Below, in pieces: positions 43,257 to 52,912 of a DNA stretch of 64,000 nt. Origin of the DNA: Fredinandcohnia humi. GTDB lineage: Bacteria; Bacillota; Bacilli; Bacillales; Bacillaceae_L. The notes under the pieces were generated by a model. The model was not told where the DNA came from. It saw only the letters and a program-made list of their open reading frames with translations, and made no database searches. Position 1 is the first letter of the stretch. The number at the start of each line of letters is the position of its first letter. Location of the stretch: NCBI RefSeq assembly GCF_001439915.1, contig NZ_LMBW01000010.1, positions 87,453 through 151,452 of the forward strand, written 5' to 3'. Made by a program: the position numbers and the translations under genes.

Positions 43257-44510
43257 TCATTTTGCCGCGCTTGCTTCGGGAACACGCGTTAGAACGATGA
43301 AACCAACGATAAATAGGATCACTAAGCTAAATACACCCAAATTAGATTTTCCGGTTATTTGCGCTGTTACTCCCACTAGTAATGGTCCCATAATTGATGC
43401 AAACTTTCCAAAGATATTATAGAAACCAAAGAACTCGTTTGCATTTTGCTTTGGTACAAGCTTTGCAAAATAGGAGCGGCTTAATGCCTGGATTCCGCCC
43501 TGTGAAGTGGCAACCAGCATAGCCAAAATCCAGAAATCCAAAGTTGTTTTTAAAAAATATGCATATACACATACGATAATGTAGACGAAAATTCCTACAT
43601 AAAGCATCTTTTTACCCGTGAATTTTTGTGCCAATCTGCCATAAAGAACTGCAAATGGAGCTGCCACAACTTGGGTCACAAATAGGACGATTAAAAGATT
43701 GGTAACACTGATTCCAAGGTCTGACCCGTATGCTGTAGACATTGAAATAACGGTACCAACCCCGTCAATATAAAAGAAGTAAGCAACTAAGAACAAAAAC
43801 ACGGCACGGTATTTTTTAATTTCCTTAAAGGTAGTTCCAAGTCGTTTGAAGCTGTTCACGACTATGTTAGGTTCACGCTCTATGTAGTAGCGCTGATGCA
43901 CATTTTTAAAGATCGGAATCGAGAAAAGTCCCCACCAGACAGCTGTAATAAGAAAAGCAATTTTGCTTGCAACCGATGCTGAAATGGGTATAATTTCTTT
44001 TTGCGCAAGTAAGATAATGGCGATTGCAAGCAGGAATGGAATCGTACTGCCGATATAGCCAAGTCCAAATCCGCGTGCAGAAACACGGTCCATTTTTTCA
44101 TCAGATGTGACATCAACAAGAAAGGCATCATAGAAAACATTCGCTCCTGTTGAGCCAAGTGCTGCAAACGTATAAACAATTAATAAGAGCAGCCAATTAT
44201 CACCTGGAATAAAAGCTAATAAAGCTGTGGCGGCTACGCCTAAAGCAAAAAAGAATGTGAAAAATTTCTTTTTGTAGCCTTGATAATCGGCAATGGTTCC
44301 TAAAATCGGACCCAGCATCGCCAAAATAAATGTAAAAATGGCAATAGTGTAGCCTAGATAAGCAGTCGAATCCGAGGCATTAACACCCGCATTCGTTGCC
44401 GCTGCCTTGTAAAAAATCGGGAACACCGCAGTTGTAATAATAATCGAATAAGCCGAATTGGCCCAATCATAATACATCCAACTCGATTCCTCTTTACTAA
44501 AGCCCCTCAT
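43257..44510 (-). CDS. UMF1 (Atg22-like) family MFS transporter
   Basis: A 417-residue twelve-helix major facilitator protein of the UMF1/Atg22-like group. The start MRGFSKEESSWMYYDWANSAY is diagnostic (WMYYDWANSAY near residues 11-21). B. subtilis YxiO is the familiar relative. Yeast Atg22 exports amino acids from the vacuole, but the bacterial substrate is unknown. The ribosome site GGGGG precedes the ATG. The gene follows the phosphodiesterase gene after about twenty bases, so the two are probably cotranscribed. Confidence 0.84.
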   Translation of the reverse strand: MRGFSKEESSWMYYDWANSAYSIIITTAVFPIFYKAAATNAGVNASDSTAYLGYTIAIFTFILAMLGPILGTIADYQGYKKKFFTFFFALGVAATALLAFIPGDNWLLLLIVYTFAALGSTGANVFYDAFLVDVTSDEKMDRVSARGFGLGYIGSTIPFLLAIAIILLAQKEIIPISASVASKIAFLITAVWWGLFSIPIFKNVHQRYYIEREPNIVVNSFKRLGTTFKEIKKYRAVFLFLVAYFFYIDGVGTVISMSTAYGSDLGISVTNLLIVLFVTQVVAAPFAVLYGRLAQKFTGKKMLYVGIFVYIIVCVYAYFLKTTLDFWILAMLVATSQGGIQALSRSYFAKLVPKQNANEFFGFYNIFGKFASIMGPLLVGVTAQITGKSNLGVFSLVILFIVGFIVLTRVPEASAAK

Positions 44511-44529
44511 CCCATAACCCCCTTAAAAG

Positions 44530-45840
44530 TTAATTAATGTCTAGTAAATCTTCAACAACATGACCGTCCGTTTCTCCAAGATCAAGTCCTAGTAGACGGG
44601 CAAAGGTTGGGCCTTCGTCTACTAGTTTCATGGCTGGAATTTCTATGTTTGGACGAATTCCTTTGCCAGATGCTATGAGAACAGTTGTGTAGTTCTCTTT
44701 TTCCGGTGAGTAGCCGTGACTTGCGAAGGTATAGCGTTTTTCACGGACATCTTCAGCTTGGATATCATCGATATACTCACCATCAAGCAGCTCCTTGAAA
44801 TAGTAACCGAGGCGCGCTTCTAACATAAATGCGGCGTTGTCATCGGCACCTTTTTCCTTAGCTTCACTACTAGAAAGAATACGTTCGATTCCGTTATCTT
44901 CATTATTGCTTAGTTCTGTTAAAAGATCTTTTACCTGAGCATGCGTTTTTGTATCATTTTGATCTTTGATATAAATATATGCAGACCCGTCACAGCTTTT
45001 GCAGTAGGCCTTCCAATCTATTACTTTATCTTCATTGTTCACAGAAATAAGCCCTGCTTTTTTTAATAGCACATTCGGTTTAACCGCTTTGGATTCGTCT
45101 AGTGCACTATGGTCACCCAATGCAATAATGGTCGTTTTTTCAAAGATTCCACTTTCTTTAAGTGCGTTCATCATTTTGCCAAGTCTTTCGTCATGGCGAA
45201 GAAGGGCAGCCACTGCTTCTTCAGATGAAAAACCATGATAATGGCGTTGTGAATCTAAATCGACAAAATGGACCAGCATTAAATGTGGTTTTTTAGTCTT
45301 GATTGTTTCAACCGTTGATTCCAGGACGAAATCATCAAGCTCAGGCTGGTTGAGTCCATTTCGCAGATGACCAAATTTACGATTCATATTCAGCTGATAG
45401 AATGGACTTCCATTAAATAAAGAAACAAAAATTTGATTATGCCAAGGACGATTTGCGAAAATCTCCGGCATGTTGTAATCGATATTTGCCTTAGCGGTTA
45501 CAGGCCATAGAAGAGCGGCTGTCTTCATGCCGGCTCTTTTAGCCTCGTCATATAATGTTGTACCTTTAACGTGATGACGATGCCAATACCAATCCGGTGA
45601 CGTCCGGCCAGGCTGAAGAAAAGTATTGTTTACGATTCCGTGATTCTTTGGATACCTGCCGGTGACGATCGTGGCATGGCAGGGATACGTAACAGAAGGG
45701 TAGATCGTTTCAACATTCCTGCAATATGACGCATGTTCTAAGAGCTTTTTAAAATTTGGCAGCTTTTCAATGATTGGAAAATCTAGTGATGATAGACAGT
45801 CAAATGAAATGACGAGTAAGTGATCGGTGAGTCTAGCCAT
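44530..45840 (-). CDS. alkaline-phosphatase-superfamily phosphodiesterase
   Basis: A 436-residue enzyme of the type I phosphodiesterase/nucleotide pyrophosphatase group. The first metal-binding aspartate is in ISFDCLSS (about 11-18), the catalytic threonine in YPSVTYPCH (about 44-52), and further metal ligands in HFVDLDSQRHYHG (around 196-208) and ALGDHSAL (around 241-248). There is no signal peptide, so it is probably cytoplasmic. It may cleave nucleotide or phosphonate/phospholipid diesters. It probably heads a transcript with the UMF1 gene. Confidence 0.85.
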   Translation of the reverse strand: MARLTDHLLVISFDCLSSLDFPIIEKLPNFKKLLEHASYCRNVETIYPSVTYPCHATIVTGRYPKNHGIVNNTFLQPGRTSPDWYWHRHHVKGTTLYDEAKRAGMKTAALLWPVTAKANIDYNMPEIFANRPWHNQIFVSLFNGSPFYQLNMNRKFGHLRNGLNQPELDDFVLESTVETIKTKKPHLMLVHFVDLDSQRHYHGFSSEEAVAALLRHDERLGKMMNALKESGIFEKTTIIALGDHSALDESKAVKPNVLLKKAGLISVNNEDKVIDWKAYCKSCDGSAYIYIKDQNDTKTHAQVKDLLTELSNNEDNGIERILSSSEAKEKGADDNAAFMLEARLGYYFKELLDGEYIDDIQAEDVREKRYTFASHGYSPEKENYTTVLIASGKGIRPNIEIPAMKLVDEGPTFARLLGLDLGETDGHVVEDLLDIN

Positions 45841-46027
45841 ATGAATTTCCGCCCTTCAAAAGTCTTGCAATCTATTCTTAATATAACAGAAAATTGGGAA
45901 TTAAAATATGAAATTCGTGTAAAGGCAAAGTAAAAAAGTATTCATTTTGATGTGAGATGGAATATAATAGTGGTTATGTTTGATTAAAAATACTGCTTTG
46001 CGCATTTGATATAGAGGAGAACGAATC

Positions 46028-47392
46028 ATGTACGAAACAAACACCATCAGAGAAAAAATAAAATTGATTTTTGTTATGCTGATCCCGATTTTAATTACAC
46101 AGCTCAGTATGTTTTCCATGGTCTTTTTTAATACGATTATGACGGGTCGATTTAATTCGTCGGACTTAGCTGGGGTAGCGATTGGATCGTCAATATGGAA
46201 TCCGATTTTTACAGGAATTAGTGCTATTTTACTTGCGGTATCACCAATTGCCGCACAGAGATTTGGTGAAAAGAAGAGCAATGAAGTATCGATAATTGTA
46301 TCCAGTGGGATTTATTTAAGTTTCATTATTGGATTTGTGGTTATTTTGGCAGGAGTCATCTTTTTAAATCCGTTGTTATCGATGATGAATCTGCCAGAAA
46401 GTGTTCACCAGACTGCACATGATTATTTAGTAGGATTAAGCTTTGGAATCATTCCATTGTTCATTTTTAACGTATTGAGGTCATTTATTTACGCATTAGG
46501 GATTACGAGAGTTGTTATGTTTATTTTATTAGTATCCGTACCTATTAATCTTCTATTAAATTATGTTTTGATTTTTGGGGCTTGGGGCTTTCCGGCACTT
46601 GGTGGAGGTGGAGCAGGACTTGCAACTTCGATTACGTTTTGGGTTATTGTTGGGATTACAGCTTTTATTGTGATTACGAAAGAACCTTTTTCCTCCTATA
46701 AAGTTTTTGTGGGGCCGGGAGGGTTTACTTTTAAAGAAAGTAAGGAGATTTTAAAAATCGGTATCCCAATGGGGTTATCGACCTTTTTCGAAACGAGTAT
46801 GTTTGCAGTCGTGACCATTTTAATAAGTAAATTTTCGGTTACAACCGTTGCCGCGTATCAATCCGCACTAAATATAGTTTCGTTTTTATATATGATTCCG
46901 GTGAGTGTTTCGATGGCGTTAACTGTCTTAGTAGGGTATGAGGTAGGGGCGCGCCGCTATAAGGATGCGAAAGTTTACAGCTGGCTCGGGATTGCACTAT
47001 CGATGATCATCGCACTTGTAACTGGAATACTTGTGATTATCTTCCGCTTTGAAGTGGCAGGCTTGTATTCAACAGAGGCAGCGGTTGTTGGCTTAACGGC
47101 ACAATTCTTAATTTATGCGTTATTTTTCCAGGTGTCAGACTCCATTCAAGCAACGGCACAGGCTGCCCTGAGAGGCTACAAGGATGTCAACATCGCGTTT
47201 GTGATGACATTGATTGCCTACTGGCTTATCTGCTTACCTGCAGGATGGGGGCTTGCTCATTTCACCGATTTAGGGGCTGCCGGTTACTGGCTTGGATTGT
47301 CAATTGGGCTACTCGCCGCAGGTATCGGGTTATCTGCAAGACTCGTTCATATTCAACGCACACGGTTTTCTGAGGAAAAGATGGTAGGGTAA
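46028..47392 (+). CDS. MATE-family efflux transporter
   Basis: A 454-residue protein with twelve helices in two similar halves, of the MATE (NorM-like) group that exports cationic drugs or metabolites in exchange for sodium or protons. Typical blocks are PILITQLSMFSMVFFNTIMTG (the first helix, about 20-40) and the repeat of that pattern at GIPMGLSTFFETSMFAVV (about 240-257). AGAGGAG precedes the ATG. It is monocistronic, with a strong terminator. The substrate is unknown. Confidence 0.87.
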   Translation: MYETNTIREKIKLIFVMLIPILITQLSMFSMVFFNTIMTGRFNSSDLAGVAIGSSIWNPIFTGISAILLAVSPIAAQRFGEKKSNEVSIIVSSGIYLSFIIGFVVILAGVIFLNPLLSMMNLPESVHQTAHDYLVGLSFGIIPLFIFNVLRSFIYALGITRVVMFILLVSVPINLLLNYVLIFGAWGFPALGGGGAGLATSITFWVIVGITAFIVITKEPFSSYKVFVGPGGFTFKESKEILKIGIPMGLSTFFETSMFAVVTILISKFSVTTVAAYQSALNIVSFLYMIPVSVSMALTVLVGYEVGARRYKDAKVYSWLGIALSMIIALVTGILVIIFRFEVAGLYSTEAAVVGLTAQFLIYALFFQVSDSIQATAQAALRGYKDVNIAFVMTLIAYWLICLPAGWGLAHFTDLGAAGYWLGLSIGLLAAGIGLSARLVHIQRTRFSEEKMVG

Positions 47393-47424
47393 AAAAAGGA
47401 AGGGGCTCCCCTTCCTTTTTTTTA
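47393..47424 (+). terminator. terminator after the MATE gene
   Basis: AAGGAAGGGG and CCCCTTCCTT form a stem with a two-base loop, followed by seven T residues. Confidence 0.85.
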
Positions 47425-47520
47425 TGCTCTTCACCAAAACTTTACAATTCTTTAACCGTGGCTAAAGAAAATAATCGCAATTTTTCGATAAAATGTAGTA
47501 AAAGGAAATGGAGGGGTTAG

Positions 47521-48846
47521 ATGAAGATTACGGTTGCTGGTGCGGGGTATGTGGGACTAGTTACAAGTGTTTGTTTAGCTGAACTTGGGCATGATGTAAT
47601 TTGCATTGATATCCAAACTGAAAAAATAGAAAAGCTGCAGGAAGGGTATTCCCCCATTTACGAACCCGAGTTGGAGCCACTTTTACGGAAGAACTTGAAA
47701 GAAGGCAGACTCTATTTTACGACGAACCCACGTTTTGCGTACACAAATGCTGATATTATTTTTATCGCAGTGGGGACTCCACAGCATGTGGACGGTACTG
47801 CAAATCTCGATTATGTCTATAATGTTGCAGAAACGATTGCTGTTCATATTGAAAATGATGTCATTATATGTACGAAAAGCACCGTCCCTGTGGGAACAAA
47901 TAATAAAATAAACCGGATCATTGATTCTAAAAAGCTCCCGCAGCTTCAGGTTGAGATTATATCAAACCCTGAATTTTTACGAGAAGGCTCTGCTGTCCTT
48001 GATTTCTTTTATGGAGATCGAATTGTAGTTGGGGCAATCAATCAAGAAAGTGCCGGGGTGCTTGAACAAATCTATCAACCTCTCAAAATTCCAATCATTA
48101 AAACGGATTTGAAAAGCGCAGAAATGATTAAATATGCCTCAAATGCCTTTCTTGCTACAAAGATTAGCTTTGTGAATGAGATTGCTAGAATGTGTGAAAA
48201 AGTAGGAGCTAACATTGACGATGTCGCATATGGAATCGGAAAGGACCAACGAATTGGACCCTATTTTTTAAAAGCAGGGCTAGGCTATGGAGGTTCGTGT
48301 TTTCCAAAAGACACGAGAGCTCTGATGCATACCTCAGGAAGTTTGGGTCATCATTTTGAATTACTCGAGGCTGTTATTCAAGTTAATAATCGTCAAAAAT
48401 CGTATCCTGTCTTCAAGGCTAAGGAGATTTTGGGTTCTTTAAAAGGAAAGAAGGTTGCGGTTTTAGGCCTTTCGTTTAAACCGAATACAGATGACTTGCG
48501 TGAAGCGGCTTCGATCACGGTCATTAGGGAACTCCTTCAGGAGGGGGCAAGTATCACAGCATATGACCCTATAGCCATTGAAAATGCTAAAAAGATATTT
48601 GGAAATGCCATTGACTATACGGATGAAATCTCTACAGCCATTCAAAAAGCAGACCTTACAATCATTACAACCGAGTGGGAGCAAATTAAACAGTTTCCCT
48701 TAGAACTATATAGTTTATTTATGAGAGAACCGAGAGTAATAGACGGAAGAAATTGTTACCCACTAGAAGAAGTACAAAAACACCCACTGTTATATGTTTC
48801 GATAGGGAGACCAACGGTAGTTAATACGTTAACAAAGAAACTCTGA
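47521..48846 (+). CDS. ugd: UDP-glucose 6-dehydrogenase
   Basis: A 441-residue enzyme that oxidises UDP-glucose to UDP-glucuronate with two NAD. The Rossmann motif is GAGYVG (7-12), the catalytic cysteine C260 lies in GYGGSCFPKD, and LKSAEMIKYASNAFLA (about 197-212) forms the central dimer helix. Domain lengths match TuaD/YtcA of B. subtilis. The ATG follows GGAGG. A PAP2 phosphatase and a glycosyltransferase follow at once, so the UDP-glucuronate probably feeds a glucuronic-acid-containing lipid or polymer. Confidence 0.9.
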   Translation: MKITVAGAGYVGLVTSVCLAELGHDVICIDIQTEKIEKLQEGYSPIYEPELEPLLRKNLKEGRLYFTTNPRFAYTNADIIFIAVGTPQHVDGTANLDYVYNVAETIAVHIENDVIICTKSTVPVGTNNKINRIIDSKKLPQLQVEIISNPEFLREGSAVLDFFYGDRIVVGAINQESAGVLEQIYQPLKIPIIKTDLKSAEMIKYASNAFLATKISFVNEIARMCEKVGANIDDVAYGIGKDQRIGPYFLKAGLGYGGSCFPKDTRALMHTSGSLGHHFELLEAVIQVNNRQKSYPVFKAKEILGSLKGKKVAVLGLSFKPNTDDLREAASITVIRELLQEGASITAYDPIAIENAKKIFGNAIDYTDEISTAIQKADLTIITTEWEQIKQFPLELYSLFMREPRVIDGRNCYPLEEVQKHPLLYVSIGRPTVVNTLTKKL

Positions 48847-48867
48847 CCCTAAAGAGAGGAGATTTGG

Positions 48868-49428
48868 ATGATGAAGCTATTTCTTTCAATCTATCATGTG
48901 GATTGTCGAATCTTTCAAAAAGTAAACCAGCATTATGATCAAAAATGGCTACACTTATTCTTCTCTAGAATCACATTTTTAGGTGGGGCCACTTTTACTA
49001 TTATCATTTGTCTTGCATTAGCCCTATTGACGACAAATCAATTAAGGATTACGGCCATTGCAAGCGCGCTTTCACTTGCGATTAGTCATATACCCGTTCA
49101 AGTAATCAAAAAGCTGTATCCTAGGAAAAGACCGTATTTAATAGTAGAACAATCAAAGTTTCCTTTAAAAGCATTAACAGATCATTCTTTTCCCTCAGGG
49201 CATACAACAGCCATATTTTCGGTCATTATTCCATTTAGTTTATATATGCCATACCTTTCAACCATCCTTCTCCCAATTGGGATTTGTGTTGGAATGTCTC
49301 GAATATTTTTAGGCTTACACTATCCATCTGACGTGATTGCTGGTGGAGTTTTGGGTTCTGTAGTTGGAATGACAAGTTTTATTTTCGTAAATCAATTAAC
49401 GGAATCTACCTTAAGGGGGATCTTATGA
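48868..49428 (+). CDS. PAP2-family membrane phosphatase
   Basis: A 186-residue membrane phosphatase with about five helices and the complete PAP2 active site: KKLYPRKRP (KxxxxxxRP, about 84-92), HSFPSGHT (about 108-115) and SRIFLGLHYPSD (about 147-158). It should dephosphorylate a lipid phosphate such as phosphatidic acid or undecaprenyl pyrophosphate. Between a UDP-glucuronate-forming enzyme and a glycosyltransferase it could supply diacylglycerol or recycle a lipid carrier. The end overlaps the glycosyltransferase start by four bases. Confidence 0.87.
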   Translation: MMKLFLSIYHVDCRIFQKVNQHYDQKWLHLFFSRITFLGGATFTIIICLALALLTTNQLRITAIASALSLAISHIPVQVIKKLYPRKRPYLIVEQSKFPLKALTDHSFPSGHTTAIFSVIIPFSLYMPYLSTILLPIGICVGMSRIFLGLHYPSDVIAGGVLGSVVGMTSFIFVNQLTESTLRGIL

Positions 49429-50567
49429 AAATAGCGATTTTTACAGATACTTATTATCCAGAGGTAAACGGTGTAGCACGTACATTAAAAAGATTTACTG
49501 ATTATTTAGAGGAACAAGGTATTGATGTTAAGGTGTTTGCTCCAAAGTCTGACTCCAAAGAATACGTGTCAACTCACATACACCGATTTAAAAGCTTGTC
49601 CTTTTTTCTATATCCAGAGTGCAGACTTGCATTCCCGAATATGCTTCAAATTCGGGCTGAACTCGAAAAATTCTCACCTGATATCATCCATGTCGCAACA
49701 CCCTTTAATATTGGATTTTGTGGAAGTTATTACGCAAAAAAGTTGAACATTCCGCTTGTTGGCTCTTATCATACCGACTTTGATTATTATCTGCAGTTTT
49801 ATGATTTGCAATTTTTATCAAATCCATTGTGGTCCTATATGAAATGGTTCCATCGACCATTTCAAAAGTTATATGTACCAACCCCTGTGACAAAAACACA
49901 GCTTGAGGAAAAAGGGTTTGCTAATATAGAAATATGGACTCATGGGGTCAATTGCGAGTTGTTTAATCCTTACTATAATAAAGCTGATGTTCGGCAAAGG
50001 TACCGGGTTTCTAAAAAGTATATGCTTACTTATGTGGGGCGATTAGCGCCTGAAAAAAATATAGAGCTACTGGTTGAAATAGCAAAGTCATTGCCACCTG
50101 AGTGGAGTGAACAAATCCAATGGCTAATTGTTGGTGACGGACCACACAAGAGAAAATTGGAGGAAGTAGCTCCTTCCAATATGAGTTTTACTGGATTTTT
50201 AAAGGGGACGGAATTGGCAGAAGTGTATGCTTCTTCGGATGTATTTGTTTTTCCATCATCATCAGAAACATTTGGAAATGTCATGCTTGAATCAATGGCT
50301 AGCGGTACACCGGTTATTGGGGTGAATGCAGGAGGAGTAAGGAATGTTGTTCAAGAAGGAATTACTGGATATTTGTGTGAGCCAGGTCATATTCAGGAAA
50401 TTACGAATAAGATTCTGCATTTATTAGAAAATGACGGGGTTCGCAGTCGAATGGGAATGGAAGGAAGAAAATATGCATTAACTCAAAAATGGGATGTCAT
50501 TTTTGATAACCTGCTTTACAGCTATTCAACCGTATTAAAGGATCCAAGTAAACAAAAATATGCATAG
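49425..50567 (+). CDS. GT4-type glycosyltransferase (glycolipid-like)
   Basis: A 380-residue GT-B enzyme of family GT4. The start MKIAIFTDTYYPEVNGVART resembles the bacterial mannosyl- and glycolipid-synthase group (MgtA, SQD2 type), and the EX7E motif is in SSETFGNVMLES (around 281-292). It should transfer a sugar from a nucleotide donor to a lipid or polymer. The operon with UDP-glucose dehydrogenase and a lipid phosphatase suggests a glucuronosyl-diacylglycerol-type product, by inference. A terminator follows. Confidence 0.85.
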   Translation: MKIAIFTDTYYPEVNGVARTLKRFTDYLEEQGIDVKVFAPKSDSKEYVSTHIHRFKSLSFFLYPECRLAFPNMLQIRAELEKFSPDIIHVATPFNIGFCGSYYAKKLNIPLVGSYHTDFDYYLQFYDLQFLSNPLWSYMKWFHRPFQKLYVPTPVTKTQLEEKGFANIEIWTHGVNCELFNPYYNKADVRQRYRVSKKYMLTYVGRLAPEKNIELLVEIAKSLPPEWSEQIQWLIVGDGPHKRKLEEVAPSNMSFTGFLKGTELAEVYASSDVFVFPSSSETFGNVMLESMASGTPVIGVNAGGVRNVVQEGITGYLCEPGHIQEITNKILHLLENDGVRSRMGMEGRKYALTQKWDVIFDNLLYSYSTVLKDPSKQKYA

Positions 50568-50569
50568 AA

Positions 50570-50598
50570 AAAGGAAGGGAAACCCCTTCCTTTTTTGT
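50570..50598 (+). terminator. terminator after the glycosyltransferase gene
   Basis: AAGGAAGGG and CCCTTCCTT form a stem with a short loop, followed by a T run. The A run on the other side could also serve the minus-strand gene that converges here. Confidence 0.8.
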
Positions 50599-50602
50599 GG
50601 AC

Positions 50603-51298
50603 TCATTCCCCAAGAAAGTTAACAAATTCGCTCCCGGTTAATTCAAGGTTTTTCGGGACACGGATGATGATAAATTCATAATTAAGTGGCTTATCATCGT
50701 CATGTCTATTGTCAAACTCCTCCGTGATTCCGCCACCTCTAAACTGTGAAATCACAAAATCATTATGAAAACTATAGAGTTTTACCTCATGATTAATTGC
50801 GGGATTCGCAATCAAATAATTACCTTCGATTGAAACGGTTGGTAATGGGATTTCTTCATAAAAATCGTACCCATTAAAATTTGTATTTGCTAAATAATAG
50901 ATAACCTCAATGGTTTGGTCATTATTTTCTTTCCGGTCAAAAATAGTAAACATGTTTATGTTATCCAAGTATTGAACATTAAGGTTCTCTCTATCGAATG
51001 TGAAATCCCATTTACCTTTCTCCTGTATCGTTTCAACATCTTTAAATGTCCCTTGTTCAATTGCCTGATGAATTTGTTCATAGGTCAAAGCCTGTGTACT
51101 ACTTTCGGTTGAAAAAAAGCTTGATTTAGGTATGCAATAATAAACAATGACGGACACTGCTAAAATGATAAAATAGCTTCCGATTAATAGTTTTGTACTT
51201 TTAGAACCATAGGACTTTTTACCAACAAATATCGAAAGCAAGATAACTGCTATGATAAACAAGATGATAATAGGAAGTACAATTGCGATTGCTGACAT
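50603..51298 (-). CDS. hypothetical membrane protein of the GntR/ABC operon
   Basis: A 231-residue protein with two N-terminal helices (about 5-25 and 38-58), then a soluble beta-rich domain (about 70-230) that I do not recognise. Its start codon shares a base with the stop of the upstream ABC permease gene (TAATG), so it is translated with it. It may be an accessory or sensing subunit of that transporter. I found no catalytic motif. Confidence 0.65.
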   Translation of the reverse strand: MSAIAIVLPIIILFIIAVILLSIFVGKKSYGSKSTKLLIGSYFIILAVSVIVYYCIPKSSFFSTESSTQALTYEQIHQAIEQGTFKDVETIQEKGKWDFTFDRENLNVQYLDNINMFTIFDRKENNDQTIEVIYYLANTNFNGYDFYEEIPLPTVSIEGNYLIANPAINHEVKLYSFHNDFVISQFRGGGITEEFDNRHDDDKPLNYEFIIIRVPKNLELTGSEFVNFLGE

Positions 51299-52032
51299 TA
51301 TTTTCGAACCTCCAATCGGTTAGTTGCAGCTATTACGATCCACATCAATACCGCAACTGTGATCACAACTTTGATTGTAAAAGTAAAAATGGATGATTCA
51401 CTAGCAAAAAATATAATATAGCTAATCATATCATTTGCCCTTACTTCAAATATTGCCCAACCAATTAGAAGTGCTGGAATCACAAATCCAAACAGCTTAT
51501 TCACCTGTGTAAACATTCCAATTAAATATCCTAAGGTTGCGAAGAGTATCAGATATAGGGTTCCAACGTAAATCCCAACAAGCAAATCAGAGAACGGTAG
51601 GAAGAAATGATCCGCAATTATTTTATTGCCGCCATCTTTAAAAAATAGGATCACCCTTAACAGAATCCCGGCAAATGTCGAGGTGATACTGGCGATGAAA
51701 GAATAGATAATCATCATCCCGATTGTTGAAAGATGGCTGCTCATTCTGTTTGTTACAAATGAAAAATCAATATAGTGATAGGGTTTTGTTGATATCGTGA
51801 TTGCCGTAATGAAAGCCCAAAAGATAGTAAAAGCAAAAATCATGCTTCCTGAGTAAGTGGAGATGCTTATATTTCCACCCATTCCCATCGATCCAACCCC
51901 ATTAAAAGAAAACAAAAGCGCAATCGCCTGGACAGTTACAAGACTTGAAAACGTACCATAGTATGATCGAACTTTGAAAACCAATTGTTTTCTGACAACA
52001 TCAAGTAAACTCGCATTAGTTAAAGACATCAT
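51298..52032 (-). CDS. ABC transporter permease
   Basis: A 244-residue membrane protein with six hydrophobic helices, of the ABC-2 type. I chose the ATG at 52032, five bases after GGGGG, over an upstream start that would extend far into the ATPase gene. The start overlaps the end of the ATPase gene by seventeen bases. The trio of GntR regulator, ATPase and permease is laid out like the Ytr and Yhc systems of B. subtilis, which respond to cell-wall-active agents. The transported substrate is unknown. Confidence 0.78.
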   Translation of the reverse strand: MMSLTNASLLDVVRKQLVFKVRSYYGTFSSLVTVQAIALLFSFNGVGSMGMGGNISISTYSGSMIFAFTIFWAFITAITISTKPYHYIDFSFVTNRMSSHLSTIGMMIIYSFIASITSTFAGILLRVILFFKDGGNKIIADHFFLPFSDLLVGIYVGTLYLILFATLGYLIGMFTQVNKLFGFVIPALLIGWAIFEVRANDMISYIIFFASESSIFTFTIKVVITVAVLMWIVIAATNRLEVRK

Positions 52033-52912
52033 TGATACCCCCTTTATTCTTTGCCGTGAGATACACACAAAGGTCTTCTGTCGCAACAGGTGATAGTTCA
52101 ATCCCAAGCTTTTTTGCTTCCAGCCATGTTGTTTCTGGATAAATATCCTTTACAACCGAATAAATGTAATCATTTCCGATATCCTCAACATAAATGACTT
52201 CCATACCCTTTGTAATTTGTTCGATGACATTTGTTTTTCCTCGGAGCCCTACGGCATATACCTTCAAATCATCGATTGGTACATGAAGTGCAACACTTCC
52301 ATTTCGAATAAGGAGAACATTTTCAAGAATACTATCAATCTCATTAAGAAGGTGGCTTGAAAAAAGGATTGTTCTAGGATGTGCGATGTAATCCTTCAAT
52401 AACGCTTTGTAAAAATCCTTTCGTATGGCCGCATCCATTCCAGTTGTAGGTTCATCAAAGATTGTAATCGGGCAGCGGGAAGAAAGACCGATGATCATAT
52501 TAAATGTACTTTTCATACCTTTTGAAAGATGATGATGAAGTTGCTTTGGGTTTAAATCGAAATAATCGAATAGGCGTTTTGCTAATTCACCATCCCAATT
52601 AGGGTAAAAGCTTGCACTCGCTTTTAAGATTTCAGCTAAATTTAGCCAAGGTGGGAAGACCATATTGTCATCCACAAAAATGAGATTGGAAGATACTTTT
52701 AAATTATTAAAGGGATTTTCTGAAAAAACGCGAACATCTCCAGAAGATACCGAGTAAAATCCGGCGATTATTTTTAAGAAAGTTGTTTTTCCGGCTCCAT
52801 TTCTTCCTATGACCCCAGTTATCGTATTTGGCTCAATTGTAAAAGAAAGTTGATCTAAAGCTTTTATACCACCGTACAGTTTTGATACATTTTGAACTTT
52901 AATTGCACTCAC
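52016..52912 (-). CDS. ABC transporter ATPase (YtrB-like)
   Basis: A 298-residue ATPase with Walker A GRNGAGKTT (about 37-45) and Walker B ITIFDEPTTGMD. The signature loop reads HHLSKGMKST, and the switch histidine is in FSSHLLNE. The long C-terminal extension after the core (about 215-298) is typical of the YtrB/YhcH type. It begins with a GTG that overlaps the GntR stop by four bases. It energises the permease encoded next. Confidence 0.83.
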   Translation of the reverse strand: MSAIKVQNVSKLYGGIKALDQLSFTIEPNTITGVIGRNGAGKTTFLKIIAGFYSVSSGDVRVFSENPFNNLKVSSNLIFVDDNMVFPPWLNLAEILKASASFYPNWDGELAKRLFDYFDLNPKQLHHHLSKGMKSTFNMIIGLSSRCPITIFDEPTTGMDAAIRKDFYKALLKDYIAHPRTILFSSHLLNEIDSILENVLLIRNGSVALHVPIDDLKVYAVGLRGKTNVIEQITKGMEVIYVEDIGNDYIYSVVKDIYPETTWLEAKKLGIELSPVATEDLCVYLTAKNKGGINDVFN

